Assembly (NCBI RefSeq): GCF_047730085.1
Contig: NZ_CP159830.1
Coordinates: forward strand, 1,488,001 to 1,552,000
DNA length: 64,000 bases
Direction: 5' to 3'
DNA from: Njordibacter sp937773555
GTDB taxonomy: Bacteria; Pseudomonadota; Gammaproteobacteria; Pseudomonadales; Balneatricaceae
A program made the position numbers and the translations under genes. Numbering within the stretch: position 1 is the first letter of the stretch; each line of letters opens with the position of its first letter. Below the pieces are notes generated by a model that saw nothing but the letters and a program-made list of their open reading frames with translations, searched no databases and was not told where the DNA came from. Below are positions 35,068 through 43,714 of the stretch, in pieces.

Positions 35068-36998
35068 TGAGCGAATTCCTATTTGAACAACGTAACACTA
35101 TTGTTGCTTTTCTTATTATTGGTTTAATCATCTCTTTGGCTTTATCTATTGTCAAAGGCCGCCGAGTTATGGCGACAGAAAGAACTGACTTAGTATTTGG
35201 TAATCCGGCTAAAGCGCTTGGCGGCTGGTATTGGATCATTACTGGTATGTCCTTTGTGATGCTTATTTGGTTTTACTTTTCTTGGGACGCCGCACGAGCG
35301 TATAACCCAAAAGCGGCTAACGAATTATGCCAAGTTGCTAAGGTAGAAAGCGCCATTAAACCCATGCGTTCTCAATTCCCACTTGATAAACAAAACTTGC
35401 GTGGCACAGACCTTATCGCAAGGGATAGCGCACAACTGGAACGTATTAATAACAGCCTACAGACATTGGCCCTGCAGAACTCTGTAAAACTCGAAGCTGC
35501 TGCCATACTCACTAGTTTACATAGCGCTTTAGTAGACCAAGCTAACCCGGTATATATGAAGGCTAGCTTGGCAACAGAGTTTAAATCCATCGCTGCACGT
35601 ATTGACAGCCTAACAGCTAATTTCAATGATCCAGACTTTCCTGGACAACCTACAGTGGCTCAGCAGGCTGCTGCAGCTGCCCAACCCGGTTGGGGTGATA
35701 CAGGAAAGGAAATTCCTGTGTTGGCAACTACCCCGCTAGGCTATCGCTATGAGGCCATCGCTGCCGAAATACGCCTTATCGCTAAAGACTTTGTTAAGCT
35801 TCGTAACACTAGCCCTCACTTATTAGCGCAAGTGGCTGACATAAACTCACGCATTAAGGACGCTAAAGCCCGTTTTAAGGCAGACATCAATATATCTATC
35901 GAAGAACAAGAAGCTCGTACCAGGTTATATAGCCAACTCAATAAGATGCTTAAGCGCATCGATGATGGTGCAATCTACCCACCCAACAGTCTAGATGACA
36001 TACAATCCTCCTTGGTGGCTTTTGATAAAACCCATATCGCACAACAAGGCAGTCTAAAAGCGTTTGATACTTGGATGATGCCTGGTGGTCGAATTATGGC
36101 CGGTAATAGCGCTTGCAGTGAACAAGGGTCAGGTCGTTGGTTACCAAAACCCTCAGACACCTTAGGCACCTTAATGCGCATTGCTGATCCAGATATCGGA
36201 TTTAAAGACATTCCACTACTTTGGTATCGTTGGCAACCTGTAGGTGGCATGATCGCCTTCCTGTTTCCAGACTGGATTGCCGAACTAGTACCTGGTGATT
36301 ATCCGCGTCACACCCAAAATGGTGAGATTAAAAGCAACTTCAAATCTAACGTGCAAGACTTTGTTACTGGCAATTACGAGTCCTTTTCTATTCCTGTGCC
36401 TATGGGACACATGTGGGACTCCATTATTCGAGTAGTGATTGGTTTATTTTTTGGCATTATTTTAGGCGTTCCACTTGGGTTATTTATGGGTTTAAGCCGT
36501 TTTGCAAAAGGCTTTTTTGATCCTATGGTTGAACTATACCGACCTGTTCCACCTTTAGCATGGGCGCCATTAATCCTCACTATTTTTGGTATTCAGGATG
36601 ATGGTAAAATCTTCCTACTGTTTATGGTGGCTTTTGCCATTATGGTTATATCGGCTCGCACAGGTGCCACGGGCACACAGCTTTCTAAAATACATGCAGC
36701 GCACTCTTTAGGTGCTAGTCACCGCCAAATTCTCAGGCGCGTTATCTTACCAAACTCTCTGCCAGAGATTCTTACGGGGATTCGTATCTCCATAGGTGTG
36801 TGCTGGGGTACCTTGGTGGCAGCGGAAATGTTGGCAGGAACTACAGGTATTGGTTTTGTAGAAAACGTTGCACGCAAACAATCAGATTACGAAGTAATCT
36901 GGGTGACGATTATAATCCTAGGCGTACTTGGCCTTCTGTTTGATCTCATTATGCGCGCCGTTATAACCCGCACTATTCCATGGCGTGGCAAAGGCTAA
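35067..36998 (+). CDS. tauC: Taurine ABC transporter permease with a large extra N-terminal region
   Basis: The last 230 residues or so are an ordinary TauC permease (GVPLGLFMGLS, VELYRPVPPLAWAPL, EAA loop HSLGASHRQILRRVILPNSLP). Ahead of it stand about 410 extra residues. These comprise two membrane segments (about residues 10-30 and 57-77) and then a long helical, probably periplasmic region with predicted coiled-coil character (for example ELCQVAKVESAIKPM, QEARTRLYSQLNK). Usual TauC is about 270 residues, so this is more than double. The start at 35067 has a G-rich ribosome site and overlaps the tauB stop. The extra part may dock or sense the binding protein, but no family was recognised. 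Confidence 0.88.
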   Translation: MSEFLFEQRNTIVAFLIIGLIISLALSIVKGRRVMATERTDLVFGNPAKALGGWYWIITGMSFVMLIWFYFSWDAARAYNPKAANELCQVAKVESAIKPMRSQFPLDKQNLRGTDLIARDSAQLERINNSLQTLALQNSVKLEAAAILTSLHSALVDQANPVYMKASLATEFKSIAARIDSLTANFNDPDFPGQPTVAQQAAAAAQPGWGDTGKEIPVLATTPLGYRYEAIAAEIRLIAKDFVKLRNTSPHLLAQVADINSRIKDAKARFKADINISIEEQEARTRLYSQLNKMLKRIDDGAIYPPNSLDDIQSSLVAFDKTHIAQQGSLKAFDTWMMPGGRIMAGNSACSEQGSGRWLPKPSDTLGTLMRIADPDIGFKDIPLLWYRWQPVGGMIAFLFPDWIAELVPGDYPRHTQNGEIKSNFKSNVQDFVTGNYESFSIPVPMGHMWDSIIRVVIGLFFGIILGVPLGLFMGLSRFAKGFFDPMVELYRPVPPLAWAPLILTIFGIQDDGKIFLLFMVAFAIMVISARTGATGTQLSKIHAAHSLGASHRQILRRVILPNSLPEILTGIRISIGVCWGTLVAAEMLAGTTGIGFVENVARKQSDYEVIWVTIIILGVLGLLFDLIMRAVITRTIPWRGKG

Positions 36999-37025
36999 GT
37001 GTTAGCTTGAACCAAAGTTAAATAA

Positions 37026-37057
37026 AAAGGTACGCCATAATGGACTACCTTTTTTTT
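37026..37057 (+). terminator. Rho-independent terminator of tauABC
   Basis: AAAGGTA / TACCTTT stem with an inner CCAT/ATGG pair, followed by eight T in total, 28 bp after the tauC stop. Confidence 0.85.
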
Positions 37058-37125
37058 GTCGTACAATAGCTGCTTGAACCCTATTAACAGTTAGGGAGTT
37101 GCAGTTTTATAGTGACGGAAATGGC

Positions 37126-37794
37126 ATGCAAATAAACGCGAACTTTAATCTACGTGTACTCGTTCACTCGGATAACCAACCTTGGCTGGAGTCTCCAATG
37201 CCTGGCGTAGAAAGGCGGATGTTGGATCGAATAGGAGGCGAGATAGCGCGGGCAACAACAATAGTGCGCTACGCAGCCAATAGCCACTTTTCAGAGCATT
37301 GCCATACGGGAGGAGAAGAATTTATTGTTCTTGAGGGTATCTTTCAAGACGAAAATGGCGACTACCCCGCTGGCACCTACGTGCGCAATCCGCCCACCAC
37401 AAGTCACTCACCAAGGTCAGATCAAGGCTGCACTATATTTGTAAAGCTATGGCAATTTGACATGCAGGATCGCAAGCAATTTCATCTAACTATGCTTGAT
37501 ACTCCCGCCACAACAAAGGGGGCTGTAAAAACTGCAATCCTTCACCAAGACAAGTACGAATCTGTAAAGTATATAGAGGTTCAGGCCGGTGCCAATTTAA
37601 CCTTAGATGCCAGTGGGGGCGTTGAAATACTAGTGCTCAGCGGCACTATAGCTGAAAGTGGCGATTTGCTGCGCCAAGGCTCTTGGTTACGCTGCCCAAG
37701 CCAAGTAAAAATCACCTCTATAGCGGGTAACCATGGGGCAAAGGTATGGGTAAAATCTGGCCACCTAACTTATGCTAAAGCACCTATAAACTGA
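37126..37794 (+). CDS. ChrR-like cupin protein, two cupin halves
   Basis: A 222-residue protein of the ChrR cupin type. The first half has the metal motif FSEHCHTGGEEFIVLEGIF (about residues 59-77) and GTYVRNPPTTSHSP. The second half repeats the fold without the His set (EVQAGANLTLDASGGVEILVLSGTI). It lacks the N-terminal zinc-finger of real ChrR, so it is not an anti-sigma factor by itself. ATG at 37126 with GGAA upstream is preferred over TTG at 37099, whose only ribosome site abuts the codon. The function is unknown. Confidence 0.75.
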   Translation: MQINANFNLRVLVHSDNQPWLESPMPGVERRMLDRIGGEIARATTIVRYAANSHFSEHCHTGGEEFIVLEGIFQDENGDYPAGTYVRNPPTTSHSPRSDQGCTIFVKLWQFDMQDRKQFHLTMLDTPATTKGAVKTAILHQDKYESVKYIEVQAGANLTLDASGGVEILVLSGTIAESGDLLRQGSWLRCPSQVKITSIAGNHGAKVWVKSGHLTYAKAPIN

Positions 37795-37952
37795 AGTGTG
37801 GCTTTAAAAAATTGGTATTAAAAATAACGTATTTGGCAAGTTAAAACGCATGTACTTAGGTAACTGAAAATAAGGCCACAATTTGAGTTTGAATGATGGT
37901 GAACCATGCGTTAAAGTGGACCTAAATTTAGATCGTTGTTTATCATTTTTAT

Positions 37953-38702
37953 TCAGCACACCACTGTTTCACTTTGAAAGTGCTGGCCGTCAAATTGATG
38001 CAGGTGATAAATGGGCTTTAACTCTGCTCCATCAGGAATACTACCAAATCGCAGATCAACAGCCACACTAGGTACCGTACTGGCTGGGATACCAAGGATT
38101 TGACCATGTGAATTACGGTGTGTATGGCCACAGAAAAGATTTTTTACTTGGCTGTTTTGCTCCAATACATGGGACAAGTAGTCCACTGTATTCCAATGTT
38201 CAAACTGAAATGGGTATTTAGAGTCAATGACTTCAAACGGTGGGTGGTGCATGAAGAGTGCAGTCGGTTTCTGTGGCTCCTGGGCTAGCATCCAGCTAAG
38301 ATGATTAGCGCGTACTTGGCAATAATCACCCATGTTAGTGCTCGTAGATAACGTATCTAATGCAATCAAACGCACTGGATAATTATTTATACTATATTGC
38401 AGAAACTCTAAATCGGGGTTAATGACCAAGCCCATCTGGAAGTTTTTGACAATTAGACTTCGGTCATCTCGGTTGCCTGCACACACATACATTGGGACGG
38501 TAATACCTTCTAGGATAGTCAATGCCAAGTTGTATTTTTCTTGGGAACCGTTGTGTACAACATCGCCAGTATGAATAACTAGATCAGGGCTAGGGTTTAG
38601 GTTATTAATGTTATCAACCACACACAAAAGGTTGTTAAGTCGATCTTCGAGCTTATCAGATTTTGGATCTATGTGGCTGTCAGAAATTTGGGCTATTATC
38701 AT
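37953..38702 (-). CDS. Metallophosphoesterase, CpdA/Icc-like
   Basis: A 249-residue calcineurin-like phosphoesterase. Metal ligands are seen in IAQISDSHIDP, IHTGDVVHNG, CAGNRDDRS, FMHHPPFEV and CGHTHRNSHG. Length and motif spacing match class III cyclic-nucleotide phosphodiesterases (CpdA), but other phosphodiesters are possible. It is the gene next after sat on the same strand, perhaps by chance. Confidence 0.8.
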   Translation of the reverse strand: MIIAQISDSHIDPKSDKLEDRLNNLLCVVDNINNLNPSPDLVIHTGDVVHNGSQEKYNLALTILEGITVPMYVCAGNRDDRSLIVKNFQMGLVINPDLEFLQYSINNYPVRLIALDTLSTSTNMGDYCQVRANHLSWMLAQEPQKPTALFMHHPPFEVIDSKYPFQFEHWNTVDYLSHVLEQNSQVKNLFCGHTHRNSHGQILGIPASTVPSVAVDLRFGSIPDGAELKPIYHLHQFDGQHFQSETVVC

Positions 38703-38726
38703 TGCATACTCGCTCTTAAAGCAGTT

Positions 38727-38759
38727 TTACCCCGTTAACTTTACCTTTTACTGGGGTAA
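38727..38759 (-). terminator. Weak terminator-like hairpin after sat
   Basis: TTACCCC / GGGGTAA 7-bp inverted repeat with a 19-base loop, just after the sat stop. No T-run follows, so it may be a processing or weak termination site. Confidence 0.35.
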
Positions 38760-38771
38760 TATGAGTATTGA

Positions 38772-39944
38772 TTAAACTTGGCTATCATAGAATTTACGCA
38801 ATACAGTGACAACTTCTGGCCGAGCGAATTTAGTAGAAATTTCTTCACCGTTCGACAGCATTTGACGTTGCCGTGTGCCAGACACATTAATTCTAAATTT
38901 TTCATTATGAGGGCATGTTTTAGCAGTCGCCATGCCATCACAAACTTCACAATAAAATGTAATGTCAATTTTTAATGGCTGAGTGACCAAGGCACCCTCC
39001 CACAAAGTATCAAAAATATGGTGTGCATCAAAGGGCCCGTAAAAATCATCAACACCAGCATGATCTCTTCCAATAATCAAATGCGAACACCCAAAGTTTT
39101 GTCGTATCAGTGCATGAAAAAGAGCTTCTCTAGGCCCCGCGTAACGCATTTCAATGGGATACCCAGCCTGAACAGCTATATTATCTTTAAAATATTTATC
39201 TACCATGACTTTAATGGCTTCAACTCGCACAGGTGCTGGAATATCACCAGGTTTTAATTTGCCTAACACCTGGTGAATAAACACACCATCAGTGACATCA
39301 ATAGCAATTTTCACCAGAAATTCGTGGCTGCGATGCATTGGGTTTCGAGTTTGAAATGCTGCTACTTTTGACCAACCCATTTGCTTAAATAAATCTCGAC
39401 TCTCTTCAGGACGAATGTAAAGATCACCAAATTCATGTGGAAACCAGCCTTCCTCAATAACTTTTATGGAACCACCAAGGTTGACTGATGGTTGAGCCAT
39501 CACTTTAGCAACACCTGGGTGGCTTTTATCCTTGGTGCCAAAAACTTTATCACATTGTAGAGCAAGGTCGGGAATGTATTTATCCTGAACCATTAATAGA
39601 CCCATAATTTGTTGGGTTTCACCATCAATTAATGCCACTTCCTGACCAATTTCTATCTCATTAGCCAGCGTTTTATTAACTGAAAGTGTAACTGGAATGG
39701 GCCAAAATAAGCCATCAGCTAGCCTCATATCTTCGCAGACACCGCGCCAGTCAGCTTGTTTCATAAAACCATCAAGCGGTGTGTAGGCGCCCATTGACAA
39801 CAACAATAGGTCACATACCTCACAACTACTCATGGGGATTTTTACTAAACTTTCAGCTCTAGACATTTGTTGAGATCTAAGGTCTTGTGAAATAAGCAGA
39901 GGCTTTAACACTCCAGCACCATGAGGTGGGACTAAATTAGTCAT
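38772..39944 (-). CDS. sat: ATP sulfurylase (sulfate adenylyltransferase)
   Basis: The homo-oligomeric, dissimilatory-type ATP sulfurylase of 390 residues. It has the adenylyl site FQTRNPMHRSHEF (canonical Q-T/x-R-N and H-x-x-H) and GRDHAGVDDFYGPFDAH. There is also a Cys pattern CEVCDGMATAKTCPH near the C-terminus that recalls a metal-binding insert of this group. In reverse it turns APS and pyrophosphate into ATP and sulfate. The gene is last in the aprMBA operon, which argues for sulfite oxidation, not assimilation. Start 39944 has AAGGAAG before it. Confidence 0.95.
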   Translation of the reverse strand: MTNLVPPHGAGVLKPLLISQDLRSQQMSRAESLVKIPMSSCEVCDLLLLSMGAYTPLDGFMKQADWRGVCEDMRLADGLFWPIPVTLSVNKTLANEIEIGQEVALIDGETQQIMGLLMVQDKYIPDLALQCDKVFGTKDKSHPGVAKVMAQPSVNLGGSIKVIEEGWFPHEFGDLYIRPEESRDLFKQMGWSKVAAFQTRNPMHRSHEFLVKIAIDVTDGVFIHQVLGKLKPGDIPAPVRVEAIKVMVDKYFKDNIAVQAGYPIEMRYAGPREALFHALIRQNFGCSHLIIGRDHAGVDDFYGPFDAHHIFDTLWEGALVTQPLKIDITFYCEVCDGMATAKTCPHNEKFRINVSGTRQRQMLSNGEEISTKFARPEVVTVLRKFYDSQV

Positions 39945-40027
39945 TATTTTTTCTTCCTTATGCAAATAATTTTTCTAGTACTGAAGATGATTCTCCCCCA
40001 AAGACCTGCATCAAAACCTGTGGCTAA

Positions 40028-40189
40028 TCATGGCTTTTTTGGCGTAGTGTATTCCACCACTTTATGGAACGGTTCCCAGACAGCCTCGTATCCAACGAAA
40101 CCTGTCTTACTTGGTTCTTTTCTGCGGGTAGTCATAAATCTGGACTTACCATCTGGAACGGGTGGTTTTTCTTTGGGCAGATCACTCAT
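40028..40189 (-). CDS. Small 53-residue basic protein of the apr-sat operon
   Basis: A short gene in the gap between the slyD-like gene and sat. It begins MSDLPKEKPPVPDGKSRF and ends EYTTPKKP. It is rich in Lys and Pro, with aromatic residues in GFVGYEAVWEPFHKVVEY. AAAGGTG stands 8 bp before the ATG, and gaps to both neighbours are about 82 bp. It has no signal peptide, Cys or membrane part. The family was not recognised. Position, strand and ribosome site argue that it is real and tied to sulfite oxidation, perhaps as a complex-assembly or linker peptide (inference). Confidence 0.6.
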   Translation of the reverse strand: MSDLPKEKPPVPDGKSRFMTTRRKEPSKTGFVGYEAVWEPFHKVVEYTTPKKP

Positions 40190-40271
40190 GATTTTCACCT
40201 TTATGCATTTAATTTAATAATTAAGGATTAAAGTAGATAATGCTTTTAAATAATAATAAATGGCAACCATT

Positions 40272-40784
40272 TTAATGAATTGGCACCGTTAGCGCGTCAG
40301 GTATGTCTGGCCCTTTTTCAATTGAACCACCCGCTTCGATTTCTTCTTCAACTGCATCACGGACACCAAGAATCTCCAAGTTGAAGTTAACTATCCTGCC
40401 ACACAGCGGGTTGTTGCCATCGACAGTCAGTGTTTCATCATCAATTCTGGTAACAATAAAGCTCTGCTTTTCTCCCTTATCATTCTCAGAATGGAGAGTA
40501 GTGCCAACTTCTCTATATTCTTTAGGAACATTTTCTAACCGGTCTGTGAAGACTAGAGATTCGTCTCGGGGGCCATAAAGTTGGTTACAATCAATAGGTA
40601 CTTCAATAACGTCACCAGCAGACTTACCTTCCAGTTCTTTTGTAACTGCAGGCGCAAGAATGTCGTTCACTCCATGAACGTAGCCAATTGGAAATTCGAC
40701 AGCAACAATAACCTCTCCTGATTTTTGATCGATTACCCTGTAAGCCAGTTCCACATACTTTGTATTTTGAATTGTGTTATTCAT
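40272..40784 (-). CDS. SlyD-like FKBP-type peptidyl-prolyl isomerase
   Basis: A 170-residue FKBP with an insert-in-flap chaperone domain, like SlyD. It has VELAYRVIDQKSGEVI, then FPIGYVHGVNDILAPAV, then the flap, and then LTVDGNNPLCGRIVNFNLEI (G-x-N-P-L-x-G-x-x-x-x-F, typical of SlyD). The His-rich nickel-binding tail of SlyD is missing, and the C-terminus is acidic instead. It lies inside the apr-sat operon, so it may help fold or assemble the iron-sulfur/FAD enzyme (inference). Confidence 0.82.
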   Translation of the reverse strand: MNNTIQNTKYVELAYRVIDQKSGEVIVAVEFPIGYVHGVNDILAPAVTKELEGKSAGDVIEVPIDCNQLYGPRDESLVFTDRLENVPKEYREVGTTLHSENDKGEKQSFIVTRIDDETLTVDGNNPLCGRIVNFNLEILGVRDAVEEEIEAGGSIEKGPDIPDALTVPIH

Positions 40785-40804
40785 ATCAAATTCATTTCTA
40801 ATAA

Positions 40805-41182
40805 TTAAAAGATGGATGCTCCAAAAATCTTAATCTCTTCGTCTTCGTATCCCAGCACAAGCCTGCCAAGCCACTCCCCTTCTTTTTTAGTACTGCGTTG
40901 CCTGTAGAGCACGGTCACATGCACTCCGCGGCGGATGGTACCTATGAACTCTATTGACTCAGATAGATTTCTTGTTAATTCGCTATTTGCAAATTGCTTG
41001 CCTACCTCAATTTCGTTCAACCCACGCACTAAGTTTTCAGAGAAATACTTTACAAACTCGCCGTATTGCCCAGTGTTGGAGGCATGTAAAAGATGACTCC
41101 ACAGTGGGTTAGCTATGGCAAGAATTTCGTCATCTGTTTTATCGGTGACGCTCCGAGTGTTTGTCGATGCTATAATGCTCAT
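40805..41182 (-). CDS. Hypothetical protein of the apr-sat operon, NTF2-like character
   Basis: A 125-residue protein between aprA and the slyD-like gene, 20 bp before the latter. Pattern: an opening helix (ILAIANPLWSHLLHASNTGQYGEFVKYFS), a beta region (IEFIGTIRRGVHVTVLYRQRS) and a closing strand (WLGRLVLGYEDEEIKIFGASIF). This resembles the SnoaL/NTF2-like fold, but no catalytic residues are certain. It may be a conserved partner of the APS reductase operon. The function is unknown. Confidence 0.65.
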   Translation of the reverse strand: MSIIASTNTRSVTDKTDDEILAIANPLWSHLLHASNTGQYGEFVKYFSENLVRGLNEIEVGKQFANSELTRNLSESIEFIGTIRRGVHVTVLYRQRSTKKEGEWLGRLVLGYEDEEIKIFGASIF

Positions 41183-41305
41183 TAGCAGTTCGTTATCCTA
41201 GTCAATCATCAATCACAAAAAGCCTAAAAAAGGCCACCAAGCAACTTACTAACCCTTTGGTTCAATCAAACAGGGGTTAAACTAATCCCCCATTTGTATT
41301 ACATA

Positions 41306-43174
41306 TTACTCACCATCCTTAACAAGGTGATAAACAGGGGCCTTTTCCATGGTGTACTCACCGGTGTCAGGGTCACGCCGCGAAACAGTTAACACATGCC
41401 AATTTTCATCATCTAGCTTCATAGCATCACCACGATAGTAGTAGCCAGGCCAGCGGGTTTCTTTACGGAACATTGTATGCTGCGTCACACACTCTGCCGT
41501 TCGATGACGATGCATTAGTTCCCAAGCCCGGAGTAACTCATGAAAGTCTGAAGCTGCAAGCTTCTCAAGGTCCTCTTCCATAACCTTAAGCTTTTTAAGA
41601 CCAATGCTCAGCAATTTCTCGTTGGTCATGTAACTCACGGTTGCACCACCACAGTACTCATCCATCAGTTTCTGCAATCGGTCCAGACCCTGCCGTGGAT
41701 TGATATAATTAGGATTAACATCACCAGCAACAACTTCGTTGCGATAAATTTTGTAATGCTCCATTGGCTTATAGATTTTTTCTTTAAGCTCGTTGATCCG
41801 TTTGTCCGAGACCACAATACCCTCACCCTTGCCATCATCAATATAGCGACAGGCGGCCTTAGCTGAGAGGCGTCCCTCAGTGAATGATCCTGACGAGAAC
41901 GCATGGGGCGTTCCGCCGACGGCGTCACCGGCACCAAACAACCCTTCAATGGTCATCATACGGTTGTAACCCCAAAAATATTCGGGTGGAGAAACATCCT
42001 CAGGGCCAGAGCACCAAGCACCACTGCCCGTTGCATGGGAACCCATAACGTATGGTTCTGAGGTAGTCAGTTCGGGGTTTTCATGTTTGGGATCCACATC
42101 TGTAGCGGCCCAAAGTACAGCTTGACTGATCGTCATCCCCAAGAAATTTTCCCAGCCTACTTCCTCAAGGTGCGGATCTTGGAAGGCTTCCATGGTGACC
42201 ATGTGGATTGGACCTCGACCGGCGTTTACCTCAGAAATCATGGCATGGTTGCGCAAACACGTGGGAATAGGCCGGTGGGTCTTGTGGGACAGTTCCGGAT
42301 CAAGGTATTCCTTGCCAACCATTTCTTGTAATTGTGGCCACCACTTGGATTCGAATTCTTCGCCTAATCCATTTTGGGTATAGGTTTTTAGATGTAAGAA
42401 GTAGGCTCCCACGGGGCCAAAACCATCCTTGAATCGGGCCAATACAATGCGGTTTTCCATCTGAGTCATTTTAGCGCCAGCTTCGATCATTAAACCGTAG
42501 GCAGAACCAGAAGACCAAGGCGCATACCAAGTACGACCCATACCTTCGCCAGTGGAACGTGGCTTAAAGATGTTTGAGGCGCCGCCAGCACCACAAATAA
42601 CTGTTTTGGATTTGAAGACGTGGAAGTCTCCAGTACGCACATTAAATCCTACCGCTCCAGCAATCCGGTTTTCCTTAACTTCGTCCATAAGCAAGTGGGT
42701 GATACAAACACGGTTATAAACCTTGTCTGCATTCTTTTTCGCAGCCTCAGCCACAATAGGCTTATACGATTCTCCGTGGATCATTATCTGCCAACGGCCT
42801 TCCCGCAAGTAGGAATCTTTCACCGGATCCTTCATAATAGGCAGGCCCCACTCTTCAAACTGGTGAACAGCAGAGTCTACATGCCGAGCCATGTCAAACA
42901 AGAGGTCTTCACGAACCATTCCCATCAAGTCTATCCGTGCGTACTGCACGTGATCTTCTGGATTGTTCTCACCAAAGCGCGTACCCATGTAACAATTGAT
43001 TGCATAGAGCCCTTGAGCAACAGCGCCAGAGCGATCTATATTCGCCTTTTCAGCAATGATAATTTTCTTATCTTGGCCCCAGTACCTGGCTTCAAAAGCT
43101 GCACCAGTGCCACCTAAACCTGCACCAGCGACTAAAACGTCAATATTATCTTCTACGATTGTCTTGTAGGCCAT
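41306..43174 (-). CDS. aprA: Adenylylsulfate (APS) reductase alpha subunit
   Basis: FAD-containing catalytic subunit of dissimilatory APS reductase: in the oxidising direction sulfite plus AMP to APS. A 622-residue flavoprotein with dinucleotide motif VLVAGAGLGGTGAAFEARYW (about residues 13-32), the RSGAVAQGLYAIN region, and the C-terminal RWPGYYYRGD typical of AprA. The start shares one base with the aprB stop (TAATG). With aprM upstream and sat downstream it forms the sulfite-to-sulfate energy path. No DsrAB genes are in the window. Confidence 0.96.
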   Translation of the reverse strand: MAYKTIVEDNIDVLVAGAGLGGTGAAFEARYWGQDKKIIIAEKANIDRSGAVAQGLYAINCYMGTRFGENNPEDHVQYARIDLMGMVREDLLFDMARHVDSAVHQFEEWGLPIMKDPVKDSYLREGRWQIMIHGESYKPIVAEAAKKNADKVYNRVCITHLLMDEVKENRIAGAVGFNVRTGDFHVFKSKTVICGAGGASNIFKPRSTGEGMGRTWYAPWSSGSAYGLMIEAGAKMTQMENRIVLARFKDGFGPVGAYFLHLKTYTQNGLGEEFESKWWPQLQEMVGKEYLDPELSHKTHRPIPTCLRNHAMISEVNAGRGPIHMVTMEAFQDPHLEEVGWENFLGMTISQAVLWAATDVDPKHENPELTTSEPYVMGSHATGSGAWCSGPEDVSPPEYFWGYNRMMTIEGLFGAGDAVGGTPHAFSSGSFTEGRLSAKAACRYIDDGKGEGIVVSDKRINELKEKIYKPMEHYKIYRNEVVAGDVNPNYINPRQGLDRLQKLMDEYCGGATVSYMTNEKLLSIGLKKLKVMEEDLEKLAASDFHELLRAWELMHRHRTAECVTQHTMFRKETRWPGYYYRGDAMKLDDENWHVLTVSRRDPDTGEYTMEKAPVYHLVKDGE

Positions 43175-43653
43175 TAGTAATAAACTCCCTGTTTTAGCGT
43201 CAGGCCATTCGATGCTAATGTGTGAAGGCCTCCATCGTCAAAGCGGATGTATTTCGGTTCATTAAATAATAACTCGCCATCACGCTGCTCCTGGGTTGGC
43301 CCCACAACTTCTTTAAGATTAGGTGTGCAGCTGCCCCAGGGCTTGGTGGTGATTGGAGAAAGAAAACTCTTCTCCCTGCCGTCTCTATACTTCACGCTCC
43401 ACGCTATGGTTCCTTTGTCCTCATCTCGGTCCACTCGAACGCTATGGCCCAGCGGTGAAAAGTCTGCATAACCGCGCACATCAATGGCGTTTTGAGGACA
43501 GGCTTTTACACAAGAGAAACATTCCCAACAGTGTGTGGGTTCAATATTGTAGGCACGGCGATTGGTCTTATCAATGTGCATGATGTCCGATGGGCAGATA
43601 TCTACGCAATGTCCGCATCCATCGCACCGGGTCATGTAAACAAAAGTTGGCAT
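43174..43653 (-). CDS. aprB: Adenylylsulfate (APS) reductase beta subunit
   Basis: Iron-sulfur subunit of 159 residues with two [4Fe-4S] sites: CDGCGHCVDICPSD and CWECFSCVKACPQN. The remainder is the AprB tail that clasps AprA. GAGG lies ahead of the start. It passes electrons between AprA and, by inference, the membrane anchor AprM. Confidence 0.96.
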   Translation of the reverse strand: MPTFVYMTRCDGCGHCVDICPSDIMHIDKTNRRAYNIEPTHCWECFSCVKACPQNAIDVRGYADFSPLGHSVRVDRDEDKGTIAWSVKYRDGREKSFLSPITTKPWGSCTPNLKEVVGPTQEQRDGELLFNEPKYIRFDDGGLHTLASNGLTLKQGVYY

Positions 43654-43714
43654 GATATATTTCCTCTCACATATATATTTGGAAGATTTTAATTAGGGTA
43701 TTTTAAGGCTCACC

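Noticed and set aside
37126..37794. Anti-sigma factor ChrR
   Set aside because: Cupin similarity only; the zinc-binding anti-sigma domain is missing and no sigma gene adjoins.
42620..43117. A 165-codon open frame on the strand opposite aprA
   Set aside because: It lies entirely within the well-supported aprA gene, has no ribosome site and no protein-like pattern. It is an antisense shadow.
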